45,636 nt of DNA, from the NCBI GenBank assembly GCA_947574505.1, contig CANPJW010000020.1, forward strand, positions 1-45,636, given 5' to 3'. This DNA comes from an uncultured Bacteroides sp. (GTDB lineage: Bacteria; Bacteroidota; Bacteroidia; Bacteroidales; Bacteroidaceae). Below the pieces are notes generated by a model, which saw only the letters and a list, made by a program, of their open reading frames with translations, made no database searches and was not told the DNA's origin. Positions 1 to 7,900 of this stretch are shown here, one piece after another. Every line of letters starts with the position of its first letter. The first letter of the stretch is position 1. A program made the translations under genes and the position numbers.

Positions 1-99
1 TTCCATGGGGCGGAAGCTACTGAATATTTTATAAGTTCCACTACTGCCTTCTATTCGTAGCGTGGTTAATTTATCGGGGGTGGTAATTGTTGATTTCAT
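1..99 (-). CDS. Partial small phage-type protein (5' part only)
   Basis: An open frame starts with ATG at 99 and runs off the left edge of the window, giving 33 residues (MKSTITTPDKLTTLRIEGSS...). It lies 11 bases downstream of another small ORF on the same strand and continues the run of small, tightly packed minus-strand genes that start near 1517, as in a temperate phage early operon. I do not recognise the family and the C-terminus is not visible. The call as a gene rests on packing and an uninterrupted frame. Confidence 0.4.
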   Translation of the reverse strand, partial: MKSTITTPDKLTTLRIEGSSGTYKIFSSFRPME

Positions 100-110
100 T
101 GCTGTTCTTA

Positions 111-254
111 TTATGAGTTTTCTATATCAGTTTCAAAGGCTTCTATTCTTGCATCAACTTCGGATGCAATATCTTTTAGAATGTTAATACATTCTTCGGC
201 AGACAATGAATCTAATATTTCATCTATGTGCTGCATTATATCATTTACTTCCAT
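111..254 (-). CDS. Small acidic hypothetical protein (47 aa)
   Basis: ATG at 254 to TAA at 111 encodes 47 residues beginning MEVNDIMQHIDEILDSLSAE, followed by predicted helical, Glu/Asp-rich sequence and ending in TDIENS. The start overlaps the end of the preceding minus-strand ORF (stop at 241-243) by 14 bases, an arrangement that suggests coupled translation. Composition is typical of small phage early proteins. No catalytic motif is visible and I do not recognise the family. Confidence 0.5.
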   Translation of the reverse strand: MEVNDIMQHIDEILDSLSAEECINILKDIASEVDARIEAFETDIENS

Positions 255-456
255 ACGCTTTTTTTGCTATTTTATTGATTAATTTTATTGTCTTATCACT
301 CAGCTTGCCATCAACCGTTGTAACGTGCTGGATGGATTTGTGCAATTTGGTTTTACTCATTTCAGATTTTATTTTGAGAACTATTTTATCACATTTGTTA
401 ATTGGTGTTCTTACTTCTTTCCCATACCATGAACACCAATAGTATGGCTGAAACAA
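241..456 (-). CDS. Small basic hypothetical phage protein (71 aa)
   Basis: A 71-residue lysine-rich protein starting MFQPYYWCSWYGKEVRTPIN. It sits between the Dam-type methyltransferase gene and the 47-residue ORF on the same strand and overlaps the latter by 14 bases. No domain is recognised. The 70-base gap upstream carries a short inverted repeat (GTGAAT at 462-467, ATTCAC at 477-482) that could be a regulatory site, but this is weak. Confidence 0.45.
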   Translation of the reverse strand: MFQPYYWCSWYGKEVRTPINKCDKIVLKIKSEMSKTKLHKSIQHVTTVDGKLSDKTIKLINKIAKKAYGSK

Positions 457-526
457 ATTCGGTGAATGTGTACAATATTCACATGTTTCACATATAGGAC
501 TTTATTCATTTCTATTTTGTTTTACT

Positions 527-1009
527 CTAATTGATTCTTACATACTTGCCCTTTATGTTACAAGTTTTTAGTATCTCCGCGTTTTCTTCTCCAAAAGCGA
601 TCAAAACAGCACCACAACCAGGCGAATCCCCACGTATTCCGTCCGGCCTGAAAAAACGAATCCTTCCGCGTAGAAATTTAATTGCCGTTGCCTTCTCAAA
701 TATAATATCCTGAAACATCTTACTATCACAGCGGTTGAACAACAGCGCAATGCCATTGCCGTGTTGTGCCAGTTTACGAACAAATTGTTCAATAAGCGGA
801 CGGGAATAAGGCGGGTTGAGCCATACACGCCCCTTCCAATTTTGTACAAGGCCATTGTCCTGCTTGTTGTACATGATTTTTGCTGTAGGCCAAAGAGGGT
901 GCATGGGAGCACATGGATCAAGGTCAAATTCACCTAATGCTTCAATGATTTCTCGTGGTGTGTACCATTCATCGGAAGTGTTTGCAGATCGTTCAAAAGT
1001 TGTATTCAT
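527..1009 (-). CDS. Phage DNA N6-adenine methyltransferase (Dam type)
   Basis: Predicted to transfer a methyl group from S-adenosylmethionine to adenine N6 in DNA; in temperate phages such enzymes protect or regulate phage DNA. The 160-residue product has the hallmarks of the phage Dam family: DEWYTP near residues 13-18, DLDPCA at 29-34, DNGL at 51-54 and the catalytic NPPYS at 65-69. A longer in-frame start at 1057 exists, but the ATG at 1009 is preferred because family members begin just before the DEWYTP block and the extra residues come from the structured leader upstream. It lies in the minus-strand phage operon downstream of a truncated antirepressor. Target sequence cannot be told from sequence. 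Confidence 0.85.
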   Translation of the reverse strand: MNTTFERSANTSDEWYTPREIIEALGEFDLDPCAPMHPLWPTAKIMYNKQDNGLVQNWKGRVWLNPPYSRPLIEQFVRKLAQHGNGIALLFNRCDSKMFQDIIFEKATAIKFLRGRIRFFRPDGIRGDSPGCGAVLIAFGEENAEILKTCNIKGKYVRIN

Positions 1010-1024
1010 TTCTTTATTTATTTG

Positions 1025-1094
1025 TGCCGGAGGATAGCATCGAACTACCAATAACACCCGCTTTCGCCCTTCAGGGTTATCTCCACACTCCGGC
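1025..1094 (-). other. tRNA-like fold in leader of methyltransferase gene
   Basis: Read on the minus strand, 69 bases close with a perfect 7-bp acceptor-like stem (GCCGGAG at 1094-1088 with CTCCGGC at 1032-1026) followed by A. Just inside the 3' side is a T-arm lookalike: 5-bp stem GGTAG/CTATC with one G-U pair and a 7-base loop TTCGATG, matching TTCRANN. No 5+7+5 anticodon arm or normal D-arm can be drawn; instead a bulged ATAACCC/GGGTGTTAT arm and a small GC-GAAA-GC tetraloop fill the middle. It is therefore not called a functional tRNA. It could be a tRNA-like regulatory element, a decayed tRNA or an attachment-site relic. Confidence 0.4.
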
Positions 1095-1163
1095 GTTTAT
1101 CATATGGAGCGACCAAAGCCGCCCCGGGTATTTATTACCTGCTTCTAAAGTTAATCATCCATT

Positions 1164-1265
1164 TCACCAGAAACAAAAGGTAAGGGGTCTGATTGCCACA
1201 AATTGTTCGTCACTCGTAGACAAGATATCTACATTGTTCACTCTCGCAATAATCTTTGTATTCAT
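1164..1265 (-). pseudogene. Truncated phage antirepressor (Ant N-terminus)
   Basis: ATG at 1265 gives MNTKIIARVNNVDILSTSDE followed by QFVAIRPL, then the frame falls into TFCFW and a stop. The opening strongly resembles the N-terminal domain of phage antirepressors of the P22 Ant type, where the text normally continues into a much longer DNA-binding and effector region. Only 33 residues remain, and the next sequence is a structured leader followed by the methyltransferase, so a deletion probably removed the body. A functional micro-antirepressor cannot be excluded, but a remnant is more likely. Confidence 0.55.
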
Positions 1266-1289
1266 AACATTTAGGTTTTAAAAAGTTAT

Positions 1290-1517
1290 TTAGTCCACAT
1301 GGAAGATTTTCACGCCTGTTACTTCCTCGATCTTATCCTTGGCAAGTTCGGGAATACGACATAAACCGGCGCGCCAATTATGAACGGTATGTAGTGGTAC
1401 TTTACATGCTTCCGCCAACTTTGCCACCATTTTAGAAGAATCTTTCAGCGGCAAACCAATTAGATATATTCTTAACTTCTCGCCGTCTTCATTTCTTTTT
1501 AAAGTTTTTTTTGCCAT
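1290..1517 (-). CDS. Small HTH DNA-binding protein, Cro-like position
   Basis: A 75-residue basic protein. Residues 27-70 (SSKMVAKLAEACKVPLHTVH, then NWRAG) read as a helix-turn-helix in the style of YdaS/Cro proteins. It is the first gene of the minus-strand phage operon and is divergent from the XRE repressor-like gene starting at 1630, with a palindromic operator and a TATATTTG promoter element between them. By position it is the natural lytic-side regulator of a genetic switch. That role is inferred from layout, not from a specific family match. Confidence 0.6.
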   Translation of the reverse strand: MAKKTLKRNEDGEKLRIYLIGLPLKDSSKMVAKLAEACKVPLHTVHNWRAGLCRIPELAKDKIEEVTGVKIFHVD

Positions 1518-1559
1518 AACATCACATTAAATCTATTATTTGTTTCTATATTTATACTA

Positions 1560-1567
1560 CAAATATA
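1560..1567 (-). promoter_or_regulatory. Bacteroides -7 element (TATATTTG) for the minus operon
   Basis: TATATTTG on the minus strand fits the Bacteroides -7 consensus TAnnTTTG and lies 43 bases upstream of the small HTH gene. No convincing -33 TTTG is seen; the palindrome at 1571-1595 occupies that side, which would let a bound regulator block the promoter. Confidence 0.5.
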
Positions 1568-1570
1568 GTT

Positions 1571-1595
1571 TTATTCTACCTATTCAGTAGAATAA
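1571..1595. promoter_or_regulatory. Palindromic operator between divergent HTH genes
   Basis: A perfect inverted repeat, TTATTCTAC - 7 bases - GTAGAATAA, sits in the 112-base region between the divergent regulators. Arm length (9 bp) and spacing suit a dimeric phage repressor. It overlaps the upstream part of the minus-strand promoter and lies 35 bases before the repressor start, so it could control both directions. Confidence 0.65.
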
Positions 1596-1629
1596 TCCCT
1601 GTTAATTATTGTAAATACAACATCAGATT

Positions 1630-1932
1630 ATGGCTAATTTATTGCTTATAAGAGATTTATGCGAAAAGAACAAAATCAAGATTCGGGAATTAGCTTCCCG
1701 AATTGGTAAGGATGAAAGTAGTATTCAATCCATGATAAGAACAGGATCAACCAATACTAAAACTCTCGAAGCCATAGCAGAGGTATTTAATGTTTCTCCC
1801 GGTATTTTCTTTGATAATCCTTTGGAAAGTAATACGGAAAATAGTCTTAATAAAGAGGCGGAAATCGCTTATTTAAAGAAGATTCTCGAAGAGAAGGAAC
1901 GTCTAATACAAGTCTTATTAAGTAAGAAATAA
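1630..1932 (+). CDS. XRE-family HTH repressor-like protein
   Basis: A 100-residue plus-strand protein. Residues about 5-60 form a Cro/C1-type HTH (IRDLCEKNKIKIRELASRIG, then DESSIQSMIRTGSTNTKTLE), with the usual 'IAEVFNVSPGIFF' helix after it. The C-terminus is a Glu/Lys-rich coiled-coil-like helix (NKEAEIAYLKKILEEKERLI) likely used for dimerisation. It diverges from the phage operon across a palindromic operator, as a lysogeny repressor would. A hairpin terminator lies about 100 bases downstream. Confidence 0.8.
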   Translation: MANLLLIRDLCEKNKIKIRELASRIGKDESSIQSMIRTGSTNTKTLEAIAEVFNVSPGIFFDNPLESNTENSLNKEAEIAYLKKILEEKERLIQVLLSKK

Positions 1933-2032
1933 CCTGTAATAGATAAGAAATGTAGGCATATTGTAGGCTATATAATTATACAAATAATTAATAATCAGGC
2001 GATTAAAGAACGTTACTTGAATCACAGTTAAC

Positions 2033-2060
2033 ATCCGGTAACATTCATATGTTATCGGAT
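2033..2060 (+). terminator. Rho-independent terminator after XRE gene
   Basis: ATCCGGTAACAT - TCAT - ATGTTATCGGAT forms a 12-bp stem with one G-U pair, followed directly by TTTTTCTTTT. Orientation fits the end of the plus-strand repressor transcript. The rest of the gene-free stretch 1933-2243 holds a second terminator at 2148-2168 and a TTAAACG/CGTTTAA inverted repeat (2082-2109), and otherwise nothing I can assign. Confidence 0.7.
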
Positions 2061-2141
2061 TTTTCTTTTAAATAGCTGATATTAAACGTTTTACTTTCGC
2101 CCCGTTTAACTTTTAATAATTACCACCAAGAAAGGACGAAC

Positions 2142-2168
2142 AAAAAAGGCTTCCAACCCGTGGAAGCC
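2142..2168 (-). terminator. Terminator for the DUF5053 gene
   Basis: On the minus strand GGCTTCCA - CGGGT - TGGAAGCC (8-bp stem) is followed by TTTTTTG, a standard intrinsic terminator. It lies about 75 bases beyond the stop of the 140-residue DUF5053 gene. Confidence 0.75.
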
Positions 2169-2243
2169 CTTTAGACTTATTAAAGTGATAGCTCCATAAT
2201 GAAGCAGACGAAGGAATATCGGGATTCCTCCAAATGTGTTACT

Positions 2244-2666
2244 TTACTTGATGTTTAATATGGTTCCCGATAATTTACTTTTTATATCATTCAAGGCAAA
2301 CTTTAAAATCTCTAACTCGCTTTCCGTGAAAGCACAAGGTTTACCATTGACTATATTTCCATTAATACGCTGTGCCAACCAACTACGATCTTTTTGAAAA
2401 TAGTGTTGAGCAATATAAGATAATGATAGAACATCGCATAAGTCTCCCATTCCGGTACGAACATCAACATCCGTTCGTTTTCTGCGTTCCCGCGCCTCTT
2501 GCATTGCCTCACGTAATATACGTCCGGCTTCCCTCCGTTCCTCGAGCGGGATTTCCGCATTTAGCTCCTGCCATATCTTATCAAATTCCTCGCTTCCTTC
2601 TTTCGTCCGTAATAGGTAAAATTTAGAAACCAAGCCCCTGATTTTATCTTCTATCTGTTTATCCAT
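2244..2666 (-). CDS. DUF5053-like phage/accessory protein
   Basis: A 140-residue protein. The C-terminal third (LCDVLSLSYIAQHYFQKDRS, WLAQRINGNIVNG, then FTESELEILKFALNDI) matches my recollection of the Bacteroidales DUF5053 family, found mostly near phage and mobile genes; its function is unknown. This part looks like an HTH: SYIAQHYF would be the first helix and SWLAQRINGN the recognition region. The N-terminus is charged and helical. The ATG at 2666 has a good ribosome binding site, AGAAGGAT, directly before it. It ends at an intrinsic terminator and is separated by 59 bases from the AbgT gene, so it may be the last gene of the phage-like segment. Confidence 0.65.
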   Translation of the reverse strand: MDKQIEDKIRGLVSKFYLLRTKEGSEEFDKIWQELNAEIPLEERREAGRILREAMQEARERRKRTDVDVRTGMGDLCDVLSLSYIAQHYFQKDRSWLAQRINGNIVNGKPCAFTESELEILKFALNDIKSKLSGTILNIK

Positions 2667-2725
2667 ATCCTTCTTTTATAATTAAATAAAGGATACATAC
2701 CGGAACTTTGCAATCCATCTTTGTA

Positions 2726-4180
2726 TTATAAGCCTACTGGTATTTTCAGCAAATACCAAACGATAAACAGTAACGTCCAGGCAAACAAGATAGCCAATGA
2801 ATATCTCCAGGTATATTTAAGTAATGTGCCATACGTAATCTGCCTATCATACTGCCGCATATAAGTCAACACCAAAGGCATATAAAATAAGAAAGGAGTA
2901 ATGGCATTTGTCGAGCTATCTCCAATACGGAAAGCACATTGTGCTACGTCCGGCGAGATTCCCATCTGAGCAAACATCGGGATAAAGATGAAAGACATGA
3001 AAGCCCATTTGGAAGTGGCAGATACCATAATCAGATTGATAAATGCCGTAAACAGGATAAATAAGACCAAAGTTGTCAATGGAGTCGGTTCAAAGGAAGA
3101 AAGCAACTCAGCACCCATTATGGCAAGGCATTTGTCCAAATGAGAATACTCGAAACAGGCGAACATTTGAGCGGCAAAGAAAGCAATTACGAAATAGACG
3201 CCTAGAAGTTTCATGGGCTGTGTCAACCCTTCAATCACATCATTGTCTGTGCGATAGCGACCAGAACTAAAGCCATACGCCATCCCCGTAATGCCCGCTC
3301 CCAAAGAGAGAAGAAACAAAATACCGGCAATGAAAGGTGAATGCATCAAACCTCCATTCACACCCCGCAGAATTCCGTAAGAGGAAAAAGTAAGCCATAA
3401 AACAAGAGCTACATAAATAGCCGCTACGATAATAGAAATCATAATCGCCCGCCTCTCTTTACGAGACAGGGGACGATAGGCTTCCACCTTCACACTTCCT
3501 TCATATTTACCCAATCTGGGAAGAAGCCATTTTTGAGTCACCCAGTAAACAATGGCAGTAATTACTATCGTAGAAGCACTCATAAAGAAGTAATTGCAAA
3601 GAGGTTCCGTATTTCCCTGATAGCCTGTTTGAGCTAACGCAGCTTCCTGTGTGGTATGAGCCAACAGCGGGTCCATCGTACTCAACACAATATTGGCACT
3701 ATACCCGCAGGCTACTGAGACATAAGACGTCACAATCCCCGCAATCGGATGAAGCCCCACCCATTGAAACAGCATAGCGGCAATAGGCAATAAAATAATA
3801 TATCCACCGTCACCAATAGTATTCGACAATAATCCTAGAACAATCACCCACAAGATAATTTTCCTCTTCTTCTGGCGGTTGCCCACCCCCATACGGATAC
3901 ATGCATCAATAAAACCGGAGTGTTGGGCAACTCCCAATCCGAACATGGCAATAATCACCATGCCCAACGGAGCAAACCCTGTAAAGTTCTTGATAGCATT
4001 CCTCAACCACCAGCGAATACCTTCCGGACTCAGCAGGCTTTGTACACGAATATCCTCACCGGTCTGTGGCAATGTCACCTTCAATCCATAGATATCACAT
4101 ATCCATGAAAGAAAGACCACTGCCATTGTCAGTAGCATGAACATCGTTGCAGGATGGGGCATGCGCCATTTTGTCTTCAT
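2726..4180 (-). CDS. AbgT-family transporter
   Basis: An inner-membrane transporter of 484 residues with about 11-13 hydrophobic segments. The family includes E. coli AbgT, which imports p-aminobenzoyl-glutamate, and members that export sulfonamides. Family-like stretches are visible: HPATMFMLLTMAVVFLSWI at the N-terminus, GFAPLGMVIIAMFGLGVA near residues 67-84, SNTIGDGGYIILLPIAAML, and CAFRIGDSSTNAITPFLFYM near the C-terminus. Length is slightly below the usual 500-510. It lies 37 bases downstream of the response regulator gene and is probably in the same operon, so it may be a target or partner of that signalling system. The real substrate is not known; folate-related aminoacyl-benzoates or dipeptide-like compounds are candidates. 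Confidence 0.85.
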   Translation of the reverse strand: MKTKWRMPHPATMFMLLTMAVVFLSWICDIYGLKVTLPQTGEDIRVQSLLSPEGIRWWLRNAIKNFTGFAPLGMVIIAMFGLGVAQHSGFIDACIRMGVGNRQKKRKIILWVIVLGLLSNTIGDGGYIILLPIAAMLFQWVGLHPIAGIVTSYVSVACGYSANIVLSTMDPLLAHTTQEAALAQTGYQGNTEPLCNYFFMSASTIVITAIVYWVTQKWLLPRLGKYEGSVKVEAYRPLSRKERRAIMISIIVAAIYVALVLWLTFSSYGILRGVNGGLMHSPFIAGILFLLSLGAGITGMAYGFSSGRYRTDNDVIEGLTQPMKLLGVYFVIAFFAAQMFACFEYSHLDKCLAIMGAELLSSFEPTPLTTLVLFILFTAFINLIMVSATSKWAFMSFIFIPMFAQMGISPDVAQCAFRIGDSSTNAITPFLFYMPLVLTYMRQYDRQITYGTLLKYTWRYSLAILFAWTLLFIVWYLLKIPVGL

Positions 4181-4217
4181 CGCTTTTCAGGTTTGTTCTT
4201 CGTCAGTTTCCCTTTGT

Positions 4218-4946
4218 CTATTCCTCGTCGGCTTCCAAATTATCCAAATCAATAATGCGCAATTCCAAAGCACGAACAGCCAATCGGGTAGCATTCACTC
4301 CTACTCTTTCTCCATTTGGAAAGAGACGTCCGATAAGGTCGTTTTGCCTTTTTTCCAATGATTTCACACCGAAAGGCATACCTTTCAGGTTCGCAATCAT
4401 CTCTTTCGTGTATCCCAATGCCAGATGGCGGAGAAAACGCTCGTCATATTCGTCGATATCATAGCTGATTACCGCTTCCTGACGCTTCGCATCATTAGCA
4501 ACTGACTTTTTGAAACGCTCTACAATCTTTTCCAAAATCGGATAGTTGAAAACCAGTTTCTTACCGTCCATCACAGCCTGTACATCTGTTTTGGTCAGCA
4601 GTTCTCCCGTCTTGAGGATAATTCCGTCGGCACCGGCATTCAGTACATCCACCCACAACTTCTCATTCAATATTTCACCAGTGAAAATCAGTACGTGGAC
4701 ATCTTTATAGCGTTTGAATATATTCCGGCAAATATCCACCCCGATAGTAGTAGAACCACCCAGTCCCAAATCCAGCAATACCAAGTCGGGAAGCTGTACC
4801 TCCATCAACGGCCAAAATTCACTCTCAGTCATGGCAGTACCAATCACTTCCGCATTCGGTATTTCGTGACGGAATATCTCTTCCGTACCTTTCAACTCCA
4901 GCTTTACATCCTCTACAATAATAACTTTAAACTTCTGTTCTTCCAT
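4218..4946 (-). CDS. Response regulator, REC plus LuxR-like C-terminus
   Basis: A 242-residue cytoplasmic response regulator. The REC domain covers about residues 6-130: acidic pair E12-D13, phospho-acceptor D59 in LVLLDLGLGG, a Thr in LIFTGE and Lys in ILKTGE. Residues about 165-235 (FLRHLALGYTKEMIANLKG ... SLEKRQNDLIGRLF) look like a diverged LuxR/NarL-type HTH, so DNA binding is likely; in Bacteroidales this C-terminal type has its own DUF number, DUF5932 by memory. It starts 34 bases after the stop of the 1439-residue sensor kinase, clearly its partner, and precedes the AbgT transporter. Confidence 0.85.
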   Translation of the reverse strand: MEEQKFKVIIVEDVKLELKGTEEIFRHEIPNAEVIGTAMTESEFWPLMEVQLPDLVLLDLGLGGSTTIGVDICRNIFKRYKDVHVLIFTGEILNEKLWVDVLNAGADGIILKTGELLTKTDVQAVMDGKKLVFNYPILEKIVERFKKSVANDAKRQEAVISYDIDEYDERFLRHLALGYTKEMIANLKGMPFGVKSLEKRQNDLIGRLFPNGERVGVNATRLAVRALELRIIDLDNLEADEE

Positions 4947-4980
4947 TTCCTTATCTAATAACTTTTATGTGTTTTCTTTT

Positions 4981-7900
4981 TTATCTGCGCGGAACAGTGA
5001 AATAAACCGTAAATCCTCCACCCGCAGCAGGCTCGGCATTGATGCGGCATCCTCTGCGTCCCGCAAATTCGTCATGGTCGCGGATAATTTGCTTGCATAC
5101 CAGGTATTCCGTACCCCGCAATTCCCCTTTTTCACCGGAAGTCATGCGTGCCAAGTTCGGATAAAACAATTGGTTCAACTCCTCCACACTCTTCTCACGC
5201 CTGGTATCCGTAAAGAGGAAGCGAATGTACTCATCATCCCTACAAACCTGCAAACGAAGCACACCATCTTCACGAAACGTCAATGCTTCGTCAATCAGAT
5301 TTTCCAACAGAAAGCGCAACTGATTCACGTCTCCTATTACTCTCGCCTCCATTGGCTCCATCTCCAGTTCTATCCTCTCTGTCCGGTTCTTCATTACCTT
5401 CCTGAAATATTTTCCGGCAGCGTCAAAAAGTTCCTGCACCGGAATCACCGTACGCCGGAAAGTAACCTCTTCCAACTGACGGGAAGCGCACGAACTCAAG
5501 ATGGTGAAGATACCCTTATAATATTCAATCAATTCCGTCATGGTCTCCACTCCTTCGCGCTCTTCCTTTTCCGAAAGGCTCTGTGTGTTCAGCCGTCCTA
5601 CAATCTGTTTGATTTTATTCGGATAATAAATCGTTTCATGTTTAATCGTAGACAGGCAGTTGTCGAGCACCATATTCTGTACATGCAACATACTATCTTC
5701 CCAGGAAGCCCGCCGCGTCTCTTCGTGTGCCGACTCAATATCCCGATATTTCGTAGCTAGTTTCACTACCGCATTAAATACCACAATAGCCACATAACGA
5801 GCCACCAATTCAAAGAGCAAACGATCCGTTTCCTGCTCCGAACCTTCCCTACGCTCAAGATATAACACACCGACACATTGGTGTTCTCCCCCCGCTTCCA
5901 CTTTCAACGGAATAGCCAGCAGATGTTGTTCCGCAAGATACTCGCCAGAGTCAAAACACTGCTGCACCATTTCCGGCATCTCCTGTCCGGGACGCGAAGC
6001 ATACTCCAGTCGATGCGTCGTTTCATTGTATACCGCGATTCCCATCCGGTCAATCGTCAATAATTCATTCACCGAGCCGAATGCTTCATTCACGATACGC
6101 TGCGGAATTTCTTTGAGCGTACTTTCCTCCCGTTGCAACGCTTCCGTATTCTCCTGTTCCTGCGGCCTGACTAAAGATGCCGCAAATACTTTCTGATTTA
6201 TTTCAAGCACCTGCTCAAGATTCAACCGGTTCTGCAAACGCTTCCGCATATACAAAAAATAATACCCGACCAAAGAAATAATCAACAAGACAAAACATAG
6301 AATAATCCCTACCGTCTTATTGGTATTCGAACGCTCCAACTGCCTGCAATATGCTTCCAGCGTCTGGTCTTCTCCCTGCAACTTATATAAATCCGTAAAA
6401 GCCGAATTATTATAACTGTATGCATCCAATTGTTTCAAAGCCAGAAAGGCAACCGCCGCTTCATTTCTTATATCCAGAATCACATGATAATCCGAATCAA
6501 ACATTTCGTTCCACCAACTGACTTCAGCCGGTATTCCTGTACCTACGAGTTTCATATAGTGATGCGGACGTCCAGGACGCGCATATTTCTCATAATGCTC
6601 GTTCAGCAACAACATGGCAGAGTCCACATATTGCAAAGCAAGCCCGTAATTTTCATCCACATTGGCAAAATACGCCGCATTGGCATAGTCCGAGGCAGCA
6701 TCCAACAAATCCTCATAAGTAGAATCAGTAGTTATCACTATCGAATCTCCATCCTGCGACATAGGCTGAACCGGCTCATGCAGACAGGATACCATTCCCA
6801 TAGGAAGCAACAGGCAAAGCAAAATGCCAACCACCTTACGTACCCCCAAAGGCAAACGGAAATAAAAACGGCTTCCATTCCCCAATTCACTTTTCACATC
6901 AAAGGTACACACCCTGAACAGTTCATTCGTCTTCTTGTACTTCTCAATGATTCCCTTACAGTTCATCAACCCGAAACCGCTTCCTTTGTTTTCTTTCAAT
7001 TCTTCAGGGTCTTCCGCATTCTTTATTCCAATCACACGCGAATCATACACTTTCTCACCAATGATACACGCCACATCTTCTTCCGAAATGCCTCTTCCGT
7101 TATCTTCCACGGAAATTTCGACATATGTATCCGTAGTACGTGCATAAACTTTAATCGTTCCTCCCTCCGGAGTATACTTACGGGCATTCTCTGCCAGCGT
7201 ATTAATCATAAACAAAGTCAACGCCCGGTCCGCCTTCACCATAACGGCAGCCGGTTCAATCTCCAACGTCTGCTTTTTCATTTCAAAGGCACGCCGTCCT
7301 TTCCCCAGCAGTTCAAACAACTCGTCAAGACTGAACGTTTCAATATTCAGGCTCAACGTTCCTTGCTTCATCTTAATCCACAGAGCCAGAATATCGTTAT
7401 ATTCATTAATCGTAGTTACCAGTTCGTCAATATACTGATACTTCTCTTTCTTTATCTTTTCATCATCAATATATCCTTTTTCCGTAAGTTTATGCACTTC
7501 ATTCAAAATACGGTCGATATAAGGATTGATGCCATTTACAATAGCCATACAAGCCTTCTTTATCAGATTCTGACGCTTATTTCCCGCAATATGCTGTTCG
7601 TAGATATACCGCTGCTTTTCCAACTGCATCCGTTCGTCGCTCAATGCTTCCACCATCTGCTCGTTGTCAGCAGCCCAAATAATATAAGGCTCCAACACAT
7701 GCACCAAAGCCTTTTCATCCCGATTCAGCCGATGCATAGGGACAAGTGCCGCTTTCCCCTCTTCGCCTTCAGGAATCTCCAGTCTCATCCTACCTTTCCC
7801 GAACAACCGGTCTATCCCTTGTTGAATCAACGGAACATTCATCGGAATAGAAGAAGTAATATCGCGGCAAAGCCCGAGAATCTGTTGCAGGCGTTCTACA

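Noticed and set aside
1026..1094. Functional tRNA gene
   Set aside because: Acceptor stem and T-arm are good, but no anticodon arm or D-arm can be drawn; kept only as a tRNA-like element.
955..1281. 108-codon plus-strand frame over the tRNA-like leader
   Set aside because: It crosses the methyltransferase start, the structured leader and the antirepressor remnant on the opposite strand and shows no protein-like pattern.
4969..5760. 263-codon plus-strand frame at the 3' end of the kinase gene
   Set aside because: No start context or domain; entirely antisense to conserved kinase coding sequence.
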